Shown here piece after piece: positions 1-5,595 of a DNA stretch of 7,982 bases. The notes beneath the pieces are model-generated. The model did no database searches and was not told the origin of the DNA. It saw nothing but the letters and a program-made list of their open reading frames with translations. A program made the position numbers and the translations under genes. Source of the DNA: an uncultured Clostridia bacterium (GTDB taxonomy: Bacteria; Bacillota; Clostridia; Christensenellales; UBA1242); NCBI GenBank assembly GCA_947625955.1, contig CANQQH010000049.1, positions 1 to 7,982 of the forward strand, read 5' to 3'. Positions within the stretch are counted from its first letter, which is position 1, and every line of letters begins with the position of its first letter.

Positions 1-363
1 AAAATAAAGATTCTTTCAAAGAACAATATCACCGACCGCCACTTTCTCGGCTACTTCTCGCTCTTCGTTTTGTTTGCAATAACATTCGACCTTTCGCGGC
101 TGAGCATGTTCGTTGTGTTCGTTTTGATTCTTGCGATGATTGGCGTTGTTTATGTAAAAAACAAGCTGTTCTTCATCAATCCCTTTCTCAACATCCTCGG
201 CTACAACTTCTACTCCATCGAATATGTTTTGGAAACGGGCGAGCAAAAATCCACCCACATTTTTTTCAGGGGCAACCTCGCCTTAAACAAGGAATACTTC
301 GTTTGCATCAAAAACGAAAACTTTTCTTTTATTTCCCGAAAGAAACATAGCAAAAGCGAGTAA
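1..363 (+). CDS. Small multi-pass membrane protein, C-terminal part (5' end outside window)
   Basis: The frame is open from base 1 to the TAA at 361-363, so this is the last 120 residues of a gene that begins upstream. A TTG at 70 could be mistaken for a start, but the frame reads on above it with sensible residues and no ribosome binding site precedes it. The visible part holds two hydrophobic helices, at about visible residues 17-32 and 36-54. A short cytoplasmic-looking segment follows, with the words INPFLNILGYNFY, a compact strand-rich region, and a basic end (SRKKHSKSE). The shape (helices, then a NP-x-L-x3-GY-x-FY turn and a small soluble tail) reminds me of short four-helix proteins such as KwaA of the Kiwa phage-defence system. 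That is a recollection of general pattern only; no kwaB-like gene follows, and the upstream side is not visible. A promoter and terminator separate it from the next gene. Confidence 0.72.
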   Translation, partial: KIKILSKNNITDRHFLGYFSLFVLFAITFDLSRLSMFVVFVLILAMIGVVYVKNKLFFINPFLNILGYNFYSIEYVLETGEQKSTHIFFRGNLALNKEYFVCIKNENFSFISRKKHSKSE

Positions 364-390
364 AAATAAAATCGTTTTTCAACAAAACCC

Positions 391-419
391 TTGTATGGGG
401 CAAAAATTTGCGGTATCAT
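391..419 (+). promoter_or_regulatory. Sigma-70-type promoter for the MATE-kinase gene
   Basis: TTGTAT (391-396) and TATCAT (414-419) are separated by exactly 17 bases, which matches the vegetative promoter layout. Transcription would start near 425-427. It lies 27 bases after the stop of the upstream gene and would produce a leader of about 75 nucleotides before the ATG at 500. The -35 box lies between a CCC and a GGGG (388-400), which may be chance. Confidence 0.6.
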
Positions 420-456
420 AACTGATGTTTTTGCCTTTGCGTATAAACAGAGAAAC

Positions 457-490
457 AGCAAGCGAACAAACGCTTGCTTTTATTTTTTTT
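457..490 (+). terminator. Intrinsic terminator in the leader of the MATE-kinase gene (possible attenuator)
   Basis: A perfect 8-bp stem, AGCAAGCG (457-464) with CGCTTGCT (471-478), encloses a 6-base loop. It is followed by TTTA and then eight T (483-490). It stands between the promoter at 391-419 and the gene's own GAGG ribosome binding site (491-494), so transcripts from that promoter must pass it. It may simply end the upstream transcript, but its position after a good promoter and right before the start codon is that of a transcription attenuator. No strong competing antiterminator stem is evident; the leader word CCTTTGC could pair weakly with the left arm. Confidence 0.78.
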
Positions 491-499
491 GAGGTTATT

Positions 500-2488
500 A
501 TGGAACAAACAAAAGAGATTCAAAACAACAAATTTTTGGGTACTGAAAAGGTGGGCAAACTCCTCAGGATGTTTGCAATCCCTTGCGTGCTTTCGCTCGT
601 TATTCAGGCACTTTATAATATTGTTGACCAAATTTTCATTGGGCAGAGCGGCTACTTGCCCTATGGCAACACGGCAACCGGGATTGTTTATCCCCTCACC
701 GTCATCGTGCTTGCTTTTGGGCTATTCATCGGCGACGGCATCGCCGCACTCATGAGCATAAACCAGGGGAAGAACGACACAAAGAGCACTCACAAAGCTG
801 TTGGAACTGGGATTTCGGTTGGGCTTTTGGTGAGCCTTATTCTCATGGCTCTAAGCTTTATTTTCCAAACGCCTTTACTCAAATTTTTTGGTGCTAGCGG
901 ACAAGGCGCAATGATTTTCCCAGACGCAAAAGAGTATAGTTTTTATATCTTTTTGGGCTTCCCATTCTTCTTGCTTGCTTGCGTTTTGAACCCAGTTATT
1001 CGTGCCGACGGCAGCCCAAAGTTTGCAATGTTTTCAATGGCGATTGGCGCGATTGTGAACATTATTCTCGACCCAATTTTCATCTTTGTTTGCCACATGG
1101 GGATGAACGGCGCCGCGCTTGCAACCTTTATTGGTCAGGTCGTGAGCTTTGTTTTCCATGCCTGCTATTTTTTCAGGTCAAGAAGTTTCAAACTCAAACT
1201 TTCGAGCTTTCTTCCGGATTTTCGGTTGCTCTTTTCAAGTTTGAAACTTGGAATTTCAAGTTTCTTGACGCAAGCATCCATTGTTATCATTTCAATTGTC
1301 AACAACAAACTCTTGATAAAATACTTTTTTGAGGCAGAAAACGCCATTGGTATTTTCACCGTTGCCTTCAAAATTTTCGGCATTGTTATTAGTATTGTTA
1401 TAGGAATCGCGGCTGGCGGACAGCCAATTCTTGGGTATAACTACGGCGCGAAAAAATACGACCGCGTGAAAGACACAATGAAGAAAATACTTCTCTCCAC
1501 CGCCATTGTTGGCGCCGTTGCAACCATACTCTTTGAGGCCTGCCCACAACTCTTGCTCGGGGTTTTCGGCTATTCAAAAAGCGGCTGCTCAGCAGCAGAA
1601 TACTCGCTTGGCCTCAGCGCATTTAGGATTTATATCGGCTTCATCTTCCTCACCTGCTTCATAAAGGTCATTTCAATATTCTTCCAGGCAATATCAATGC
1701 CAGTGAGGGCAATGTTGATCGCCTTGCTTCGCGACGTTATCTTTGTTGTTCCGCTCGCCTATTTGCTTCCGCTCTTAACAAAAGATGCGTTCTACTGGTC
1801 GGCCCCAATAAGCGATGTTTTGACCTTCGTTATCTCCGCGGCCCTGCTTGTTGATGTGTTCAAGAAAATGGAAAGCGAAAAGGTCCTGCCCGAGCAGAAG
1901 CCTCAGCCAGCAATCGCGCCTTCAAAGAAAGGAATTATCATCACCATTTCGCGTGAGCATGGCGCTGGTGGACGCGAGATTGGAAGAAGGCTTGCCGAAA
2001 AACTCGGCATCCCATTCTATGACAAAGAAATCACCTCGCTCGTTGCAAAAGAGTCCGGGCTCGCGCAGGAATATATCAACGAAATTGAAGAAAAAGATTC
2101 AATGCTTTATAGTTTGTATCTCTCGACCGAGGCGAACCAAACCGCAATAAACGCGCAAGAAAAGGTTTTGAAAATGATTGCAGAAAAAGGCTCGTGCGTT
2201 ATTGTTGGCAGAGCCGCCGACCAAGTTCTCAGGGACTATAATCCATATAAAGTGTTCGTCTATGCCCCACTTTCCAAGCGTAAGCAGCGCGTCATGGCAA
2301 ACTATGGCGATGAGGAAAACCTCGCTCTTGACAATATTGAAAAAGCCGATAAACGCCGCGCCAAATTCTATGAAAATGTAACCGGCAAAAAATGGGGCTC
2401 ACCTGAGAACTACAACCTCATGCTCGACAGCTCCATCGGCATCGAAAAATCAGTCAACACCCTCTATTGCGCCACAAAGTTGTTCTAA
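500..2488 (+). CDS. MATE-family multidrug efflux transporter fused to a cytidylate kinase-like domain
   Basis: The protein has 662 residues. Residues about 20-455 form a MATE (NorM/MepA-like) antiporter with roughly 12 membrane helices in two homologous halves. Visible signatures are NIVDQIFIG (40-48), IRADGSPKFAM (167-177), NIILDPIFIF (187-196) and, in the second half, GGQPILGYNYGAKKYDRV. Such pumps export cationic drugs in exchange for Na+ or H+. A Pro/Gln/Lys-rich linker (about 456-477) leads to a soluble domain of about 185 residues (478-662) of the cytidylate kinase-like type. Its features are ITISREHGAGGREIG (P-loop GAGG at 488-491), GIPFYDKEI, GSCVIVGRAAD (564-574), and a C-terminal KADKRRAKFY...W...YNLMLDSS segment. 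The frame is open up to ATG 425, but ATG 500 is preferred. It has GAGG five bases upstream, lies after the terminator, and yields the usual MATE N-terminus. The fusion is continuous with no frameshift sign. The kinase substrate and any coupling to transport are unknown; the domain family is known mostly by sequence. Confidence 0.93.
   Translation: MEQTKEIQNNKFLGTEKVGKLLRMFAIPCVLSLVIQALYNIVDQIFIGQSGYLPYGNTATGIVYPLTVIVLAFGLFIGDGIAALMSINQGKNDTKSTHKAVGTGISVGLLVSLILMALSFIFQTPLLKFFGASGQGAMIFPDAKEYSFYIFLGFPFFLLACVLNPVIRADGSPKFAMFSMAIGAIVNIILDPIFIFVCHMGMNGAALATFIGQVVSFVFHACYFFRSRSFKLKLSSFLPDFRLLFSSLKLGISSFLTQASIVIISIVNNKLLIKYFFEAENAIGIFTVAFKIFGIVISIVIGIAAGGQPILGYNYGAKKYDRVKDTMKKILLSTAIVGAVATILFEACPQLLLGVFGYSKSGCSAAEYSLGLSAFRIYIGFIFLTCFIKVISIFFQAISMPVRAMLIALLRDVIFVVPLAYLLPLLTKDAFYWSAPISDVLTFVISAALLVDVFKKMESEKVLPEQKPQPAIAPSKKGIIITISREHGAGGREIGRRLAEKLGIPFYDKEITSLVAKESGLAQEYINEIEEKDSMLYSLYLSTEANQTAINAQEKVLKMIAEKGSCVIVGRAADQVLRDYNPYKVFVYAPLSKRKQRVMANYGDEENLALDNIEKADKRRAKFYENVTGKKWGSPENYNLMLDSSIGIEKSVNTLYCATKLF
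1183..1249. repeat. Inverted repeat inside the MATE coding region
   Basis: AAGTTTCAAACT (1183-1194) is matched by its perfect reverse complement AGTTTGAAACTT (1238-1249), with 43 bases between them. The right arm also forms its own small palindrome (1236-1250), and more CAAGTTTC words follow. The region encodes the basic/serine-rich cytoplasmic loop joining the two MATE halves (words FKLKLSS and SSLKLGISS), so repeated Ser-Phe-Lys-Leu codons may explain it. Confidence 0.4.
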
Positions 2489-2500
2489 GTTGCTACATTT

Positions 2501-2520
2501 GCGAGGGGCGCGCCCCTCGC
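2501..2520. repeat. Perfect 20-bp GC-rich palindrome in the convergent gap
   Basis: The arm GCGAGGGGCG (2501-2510) is followed immediately by its exact reverse complement (2511-2520). It begins 12 bases after the MATE-kinase stop. It is far more GC-rich than its surroundings and has no T-run, so it is not a standard terminator. Together with the hairpin at 2532-2566 it looks like a REP-type intergenic element or a transcript-end stabiliser. Confidence 0.7.
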
Positions 2521-2531
2521 GCTCCCATCTT

Positions 2532-2566
2532 CGCGCCCCAAAAAACAATTTGTTTTTTGAGGCGCG
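2532..2566. repeat. Long hairpin with GC-rich base and A/T-rich tip
   Basis: A 17-base arm (2532-2548, CGCGCCCC then six A, CAA) pairs with 2550-2566 (TTG, six T, GAGGCGCG), with only one mismatch. The GC pairs lie at the base and the A/T pairs at the tip, the reverse of a normal terminator, and no free T-run follows on either strand. In this convergent gap it could still stall polymerase or protect the 3' ends of both transcripts. It may equally be a dispersed palindromic repeat. Confidence 0.65.
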
Positions 2567-2573
2567 TACAGGA

Positions 2574-2669
2574 TTATGCTTTTTGTTTCCTCGCAATAGT
2601 TATATTATCAGATTTACGTTTAGATAACTCCTCATAAATCCCTGTCAAGAATTTTTTGAAGTAACAAAG
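2574..2669 (-). pseudogene. Remnant carrying a second copy of the ferritin-like gene's 3' end
   Basis: Reading on the minus strand beyond the TAG of the ferritin-like gene and a second in-frame TAA (2670-2672), the same frame is open to a TAA at 2574-2576. It encodes a tail containing EELSKRKSDNITIARKQKA. The gene itself ends KELSKRKFDNITIARSK. The bases before the shared part (encoding a FKKFLTGIYE stretch) do not match the gene. No start codon or ribosome binding site in this frame suggests an independent gene. It is best read as the leftover end of a paralogue, or as a displaced original end of this gene. Confidence 0.5.
2592..2632. repeat. 41-bp direct repeat, copy A (partner at 2691-2731)
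   Basis: This segment is identical to 2691-2731 at 39 of 41 bases; the differences are at 2611 and 2616. The offset is exactly 99 bases, or 33 codons, so both copies share a frame. Outside the 41 bases the two flanks have no similarity, which argues against simple slippage of a 99-base unit. Confidence 0.85.
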
Positions 2670-2678
2670 TTAGAGGCA

Positions 2679-3923
2679 CTATTTGGAGCGCGCAATAGTT
2701 ATATTATCAAATTTGCGTTTAGATAACTCCTTAATCGGGTTGGCGCTCTCCTCAAAACGATAATCCTTGCCAAACTTGTTGATTGTTGCCTTGATGACCT
2801 CATGGCTGGCAATATTTTCGGCGTCTTTTATCACGGAGTCTTGATAGAAGAAAAAGTCAGCGTTTGGTTTGAGGCGAAGAACGTCGATATAGTCCTGCCT
2901 GTTGCCGGTGAGCATGATTGTGCGTTCCAAAACATCGCGGACATATTGCTTGTTTGTTCCAAGGGTTAGAAGGCGTGGAAACTCGCCGGAGCCAATAACC
3001 TCAGCGGGCTTAGTCTTTTCGTGCTTTTCCAAGAGTTTGCACGCGAGTTTGAGGTGCGCGCACTCCATCTCAAAGTGCTCTTCCCAAATGCGCTTGATGT
3101 TTTCGTCTTTTTCCTCCTGGCTCGCGCTATAATAGAGATACGCCTCCGTGTATTCATGCAGCACCCATTGTTGGAGCCAGCTGCAAGTTGGGTCTTTCAA
3201 GCTCTCATATTGCGTCACGTGCTCCTCTTCAACCATCGCGATTTCACCGAAAAGCCTTCTGCCGAGGTCGTTTTTATACCATTGGCTGATGTTCATATAG
3301 TAGTTCATGGTCTGCTGCTCGGCAGCCGTGATGATGTTCGCAACAAGCTTGGTGAAAAGGTCGCTCTTTTTTGCCACCATTGCCTTTTTCACATTGTCCA
3401 TGGGGTAGCGATGATGCGCAATCGTCGGCCTGCCCGGCGTTATTTCGGTGAACGAGCCAACAAGCGTTTCGGGGTCGGCCCCCTTCACATCGAGCATCAT
3501 CAGGTTGCTGAAACGATACAAGTGGTCAAAGTCTTCAAGCAGCGCGAAGTTCAGCGCTTTTTTATTGTTCTCGTCGGGGTCGTTCTGCGCGAGCATGGCG
3601 GTGAGGTCGATTGCAAGCTGCTCATAGGCAATTGTGGTTTCCAAAATACTCTCGTTGATTGGCTTCAAACACGCAATTCGCTTTTGTTGCTGCTGCTCCT
3701 GGTTTCTAACGATTGATATCGCGCGCTTTATTTCGTCGTTTTCGCAGTGCCTCGCGAACTGGTGCAAAAACCAAACGCTCTCATACTCCGTGCCGTTTAG
3801 CAAAATTACGCGCGTTTTGGTGTAGGGGTTGGTGGTTTTCTTGTTGTAGGCCTTTGGGTACATCTTGTCAAAGCTGATAAAGTTATCGTCAACTTCTTTG
3901 GTTTCAAATTCTAATGGGTTCAT
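2679..3923 (-). CDS. Ferritin-like (probable di-iron) protein of unknown function
   Basis: The protein has 414 residues. The start at 3923 has AAAGGAG six bases upstream (3930-3936). It is largely helical, without signal peptide or membrane segment. The metal pattern of ferritin/rubrerythrin-like four-helix bundles is visible: E202, then E232-x2-H235, then E257 (or E260), then E287-x2-H290. The Glu and ExxH positions are 30 residues apart in each helix pair. A third pair with the same spacing occurs earlier, E101 and D131-x2-H134, apparently degenerate. From family knowledge, such sites bind two irons for peroxide reduction, iron handling or oxidation chemistry; which applies here is unknown. 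No rubredoxin-type Cys pairs are seen, so an electron partner would be separate. The last 15 residues are basic and their coding sequence recurs downstream at 2592-2632. It is divergent from the HD-domain gene and may be co-controlled with it. Confidence 0.82.
   Translation of the reverse strand: MNPLEFETKEVDDNFISFDKMYPKAYNKKTTNPYTKTRVILLNGTEYESVWFLHQFARHCENDEIKRAISIVRNQEQQQQKRIACLKPINESILETTIAYEQLAIDLTAMLAQNDPDENNKKALNFALLEDFDHLYRFSNLMMLDVKGADPETLVGSFTEITPGRPTIAHHRYPMDNVKKAMVAKKSDLFTKLVANIITAAEQQTMNYYMNISQWYKNDLGRRLFGEIAMVEEEHVTQYESLKDPTCSWLQQWVLHEYTEAYLYYSASQEEKDENIKRIWEEHFEMECAHLKLACKLLEKHEKTKPAEVIGSGEFPRLLTLGTNKQYVRDVLERTIMLTGNRQDYIDVLRLKPNADFFFYQDSVIKDAENIASHEVIKATINKFGKDYRFEESANPIKELSKRKFDNITIARSK
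2691..2731. repeat. 41-bp direct repeat, copy B (inside the ferritin-like gene)
   Basis: This is the partner of 2592-2632. It codes for the ELSKRKFDNITIA part of the C-terminus on the minus strand. One of the two differences is silent (Arg CGC versus CGT) and one changes Phe to Ser. Confidence 0.85.
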
Positions 3924-3971
3924 AGTTTTCTCCTTTCAAGTAAATCTTTCCAACTGGGCGATTTTTATTCA

Positions 3972-3985
3972 AAACCGCTCGGTTT
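3972..3985. promoter_or_regulatory. Small dyad in the divergent control region (possible operator)
   Basis: AAACCG (3972-3977) and CGGTTT (3980-3985) form a perfect 6-bp dyad with a 2-base centre. It ends one base before the -35 box of the HD-domain gene promoter, in the 123-base space shared with the ferritin-like gene. This is a typical place for a regulator to act on both genes, but the dyad is short and could be chance. Confidence 0.3.
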
Positions 3986-3986
3986 C

Positions 3987-4015
3987 TTTACAAAATGCTT
4001 AGCGCGATATATAAT
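3987..4015 (+). promoter_or_regulatory. Sigma-70-type promoter of the HD-domain gene
   Basis: TTTACA (3987-3992) and a perfect TATAAT (4010-4015) are spaced by 17 bases. Transcription should start near 4022, giving a leader of about 25 bases that contains the ribosome binding site AAAAGGAA (4033-4040). The minus strand also has a possible, weaker promoter for the ferritin-like gene: TTGAAG (4034-4029), 17 bases, then TATATC (4011-4006). The two -10 regions would overlap. Confidence 0.78.
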
Positions 4016-4046
4016 AAAAATAGAAAAACTTCAAAAGGAAAGCCCA

Positions 4047-5390
4047 ATGAAAAATCTCATTCAAACAAATCTGCTAGCGCCACTTAGCGCTTTGAACCTT
4101 TCAAAGACAGGTGAAAGTGAGTTTTATTTTGAAGCCGAGCCGGGAAACAAAAATCCTCTTGACTCGCTGAACCCAACCTATATTTTGCGAAAAGCGGCAG
4201 GCGCGAGCGAACAAATCAAAGCGGCTTTCAAGAACATGGAAAATGTTGCAGAGCTCTCCCCTGTTGACTTTCAGCATGCGCAAGAGTCAAAAAACATTTA
4301 TGCGCTAGTTCAGCGATTCGCGGAAAATGGGCTTGTTAGCGAGGCGAAGCTCAAAAAAATGCTGCGTGGCGTTAAGGACCCCAAGCCCTACTACGACATT
4401 GCCAGCGCAATGAACGCTCAACGCCTGCTTGAAGAGAATTATTTTGATCTTGTTTCCACCTTTCTTCAAAGCCTTGAAAACGGCAACCTCTATTATACTT
4501 TTGAAAACAGCCGCGGCGAGAGGTATGTTGTTAACAAAAAGTATCTCCTTGCGCTTTTCAAAGAAAATAATATTGTTGGTGCAGAAACAGAAGACGGCAA
4601 GTTCGTTATCTTTGATAAGGCCCAAGTGAAAACCAAGAGCGAGGTTGAAAGCCAAAGAAAGAATTTGCAAGAAGAATTTGCCAGTGTGCGCGAGGTTTTC
4701 GCAAAATACCTTGAAAAAAACGCAAATTTGACCGCAGAAATCCTAAAAAACGGCTCACCAAGCGAAATTATGGACTACATCTCAAAAACCAGCATTGGCG
4801 CGCTCTATGAAAAAAGCGCCGGAAACTGGGAAGGCTTCACCATTAAGGAGCACACCGAATCAGTTCTTAGATGGTTTTTTGATAAGTATAAAAACGAGCT
4901 AGATTGCGACCTTGCAACCCTCATGACCTTCCTTTTGGTTGCTCACGACATGGGCAAAGGCATCGCCGTTGAACATCACGAAAAGGACAAGCAGGACAAC
5001 TACAACTATGCTGAGGCCAAGAAATGGTTCTCTTCGCTAGATTTCCCAAAGCCAGTGCAAGACATTTTACTTTTCGTTATCAAGGACGGCGAGACCTACA
5101 CCTCGAAATACTATGTTCATGGCCAAACAAACATCAAAGAGCAATTCGCAAAGGACGCCGCGCAGGTGTTTGAGTCGGCGTTTGGAACCTCCTTAGCCCC
5201 TGCCGAAGTTAATGGGCTTTGGAAAATCTGCACAATACTCCAAAGCTGCGATAGCGGGGCCTACACTCGCTATGGCGTTTCAAGGCGTTTTGGCGGCTAT
5301 CACTATAACGGAAACGATAAGTTCACAAAATCCTTTGAAACAAAGCGAGTTTTGGATGTTGTTAATCCCGACATAAAAGAGCCAAATTAA
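4047..5390 (+). CDS. HD-domain metal-dependent phosphohydrolase-like protein
   Basis: The protein has 447 residues, is soluble and has no signal peptide. The ATG is preceded by AAAAGGAA with normal spacing. The C-terminal half carries an HD-superfamily metal site: H269 (KEHTES), H300-D301 (LLVAHDMGKG), a following HH pair at 310-311, and D402 (SCDSGAYT). HD enzymes bind divalent metals and cleave phosphate esters of nucleotides, cyclic dinucleotides or RNA; the substrate here cannot be read from sequence. The first 250 residues match no domain I recognise. They contain a charged, probably coiled-coil stretch at about 195-235, so they may be sensory or dimerising. The gene has its own promoter, is divergent from the ferritin-like gene, and ends 205 bases before the MscS gene. 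Catalytic residues appear intact. A GGDEF, relA-type synthetase or helicase partner domain is not seen. Confidence 0.85.
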   Translation: MKNLIQTNLLAPLSALNLSKTGESEFYFEAEPGNKNPLDSLNPTYILRKAAGASEQIKAAFKNMENVAELSPVDFQHAQESKNIYALVQRFAENGLVSEAKLKKMLRGVKDPKPYYDIASAMNAQRLLEENYFDLVSTFLQSLENGNLYYTFENSRGERYVVNKKYLLALFKENNIVGAETEDGKFVIFDKAQVKTKSEVESQRKNLQEEFASVREVFAKYLEKNANLTAEILKNGSPSEIMDYISKTSIGALYEKSAGNWEGFTIKEHTESVLRWFFDKYKNELDCDLATLMTFLLVAHDMGKGIAVEHHEKDKQDNYNYAEAKKWFSSLDFPKPVQDILLFVIKDGETYTSKYYVHGQTNIKEQFAKDAAQVFESAFGTSLAPAEVNGLWKICTILQSCDSGAYTRYGVSRRFGGYHYNGNDKFTKSFETKRVLDVVNPDIKEPN

Positions 5391-5512
5391 AATTTCAGTT
5401 GTATAAAACCACACAATTTGCGCTTGCTTTTGCATTTAAGTTTTCAATTTTGAAAAATCGAGAGCAAAAACAAACAAAATTTACGGAAAAATAAAATGAA
5501 TAAATTTTTGAG
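5391..5512. other. AT-rich intergenic stretch after the HD-domain gene
   Basis: There is no gene or RNA here that I can support. The one structure is a 7-bp A/T dyad, TTTTCAA (5441-5447) with TTGAAAA (5450-5456) and a 2-base centre, which has no T-run and is not a terminator. A short open frame begins at 5496 but runs into the MscS gene in another frame and lacks a ribosome binding site. Confidence 0.5.
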
Positions 5513-5545
5513 AAAGTTGCAAAAAGTATTTGTAACTTTTTATTT
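5513..5545 (+). terminator. Weak A/T-rich hairpin, possible terminator of the HD-domain gene
   Basis: AAAGTTGCAAA (5513-5523) pairs with TTTGTAACTTT (5529-5539) through 11 bases, including one G-U pair, around the loop AAGTA. A T-rich tail follows (TT, ATTTATTTT). The stem has only two or three G-C pairs, so it should be weaker than the other terminators here. Its right arm contains the -35 box of the next promoter. Confidence 0.45.
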
Positions 5546-5558
5546 ATTTTATTACAAT
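5530..5558 (+). promoter_or_regulatory. Sigma-70-type promoter of the MscS gene
   Basis: TTGTAA (5530-5535) and TACAAT (5553-5558) are separated by 17 bases. Transcription would begin near 5565. A strong AAGGAGG ribosome binding site follows at 5577-5583, with 12 bases to the ATG, slightly longer than usual. The -35 box lies within the right arm of the hairpin at 5513-5539. Confidence 0.68.
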
Positions 5559-5595
5559 ATTATTTGTATAAATTCTAAGGAGGAAAAAACTAAAA

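Noticed and set aside
426..456. Riboswitch aptamer ahead of the terminator
   Set aside because: Only about 30 bases lie between the likely RNA start and the terminator, too few for known aptamer classes, and no known motif is visible.
425..499. N-terminal extension of the MATE-kinase frame to ATG 425
   Set aside because: It would translate through the terminator, has no ribosome binding site, and adds residues unlike a MATE N-terminus. ATG 500 has GAGG in place.
3021..3716. Long plus-strand open frame opposite the ferritin-like gene
   Set aside because: It lies wholly inside a well-supported gene on the other strand, has no ribosome binding site, and its protein shows no recognisable motif; it is a shadow of codon use.
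5441..5456. A/T dyad after the HD-domain gene as a terminator
   Set aside because: The stem is nearly all A/T with a 2-base centre and no T-run follows.
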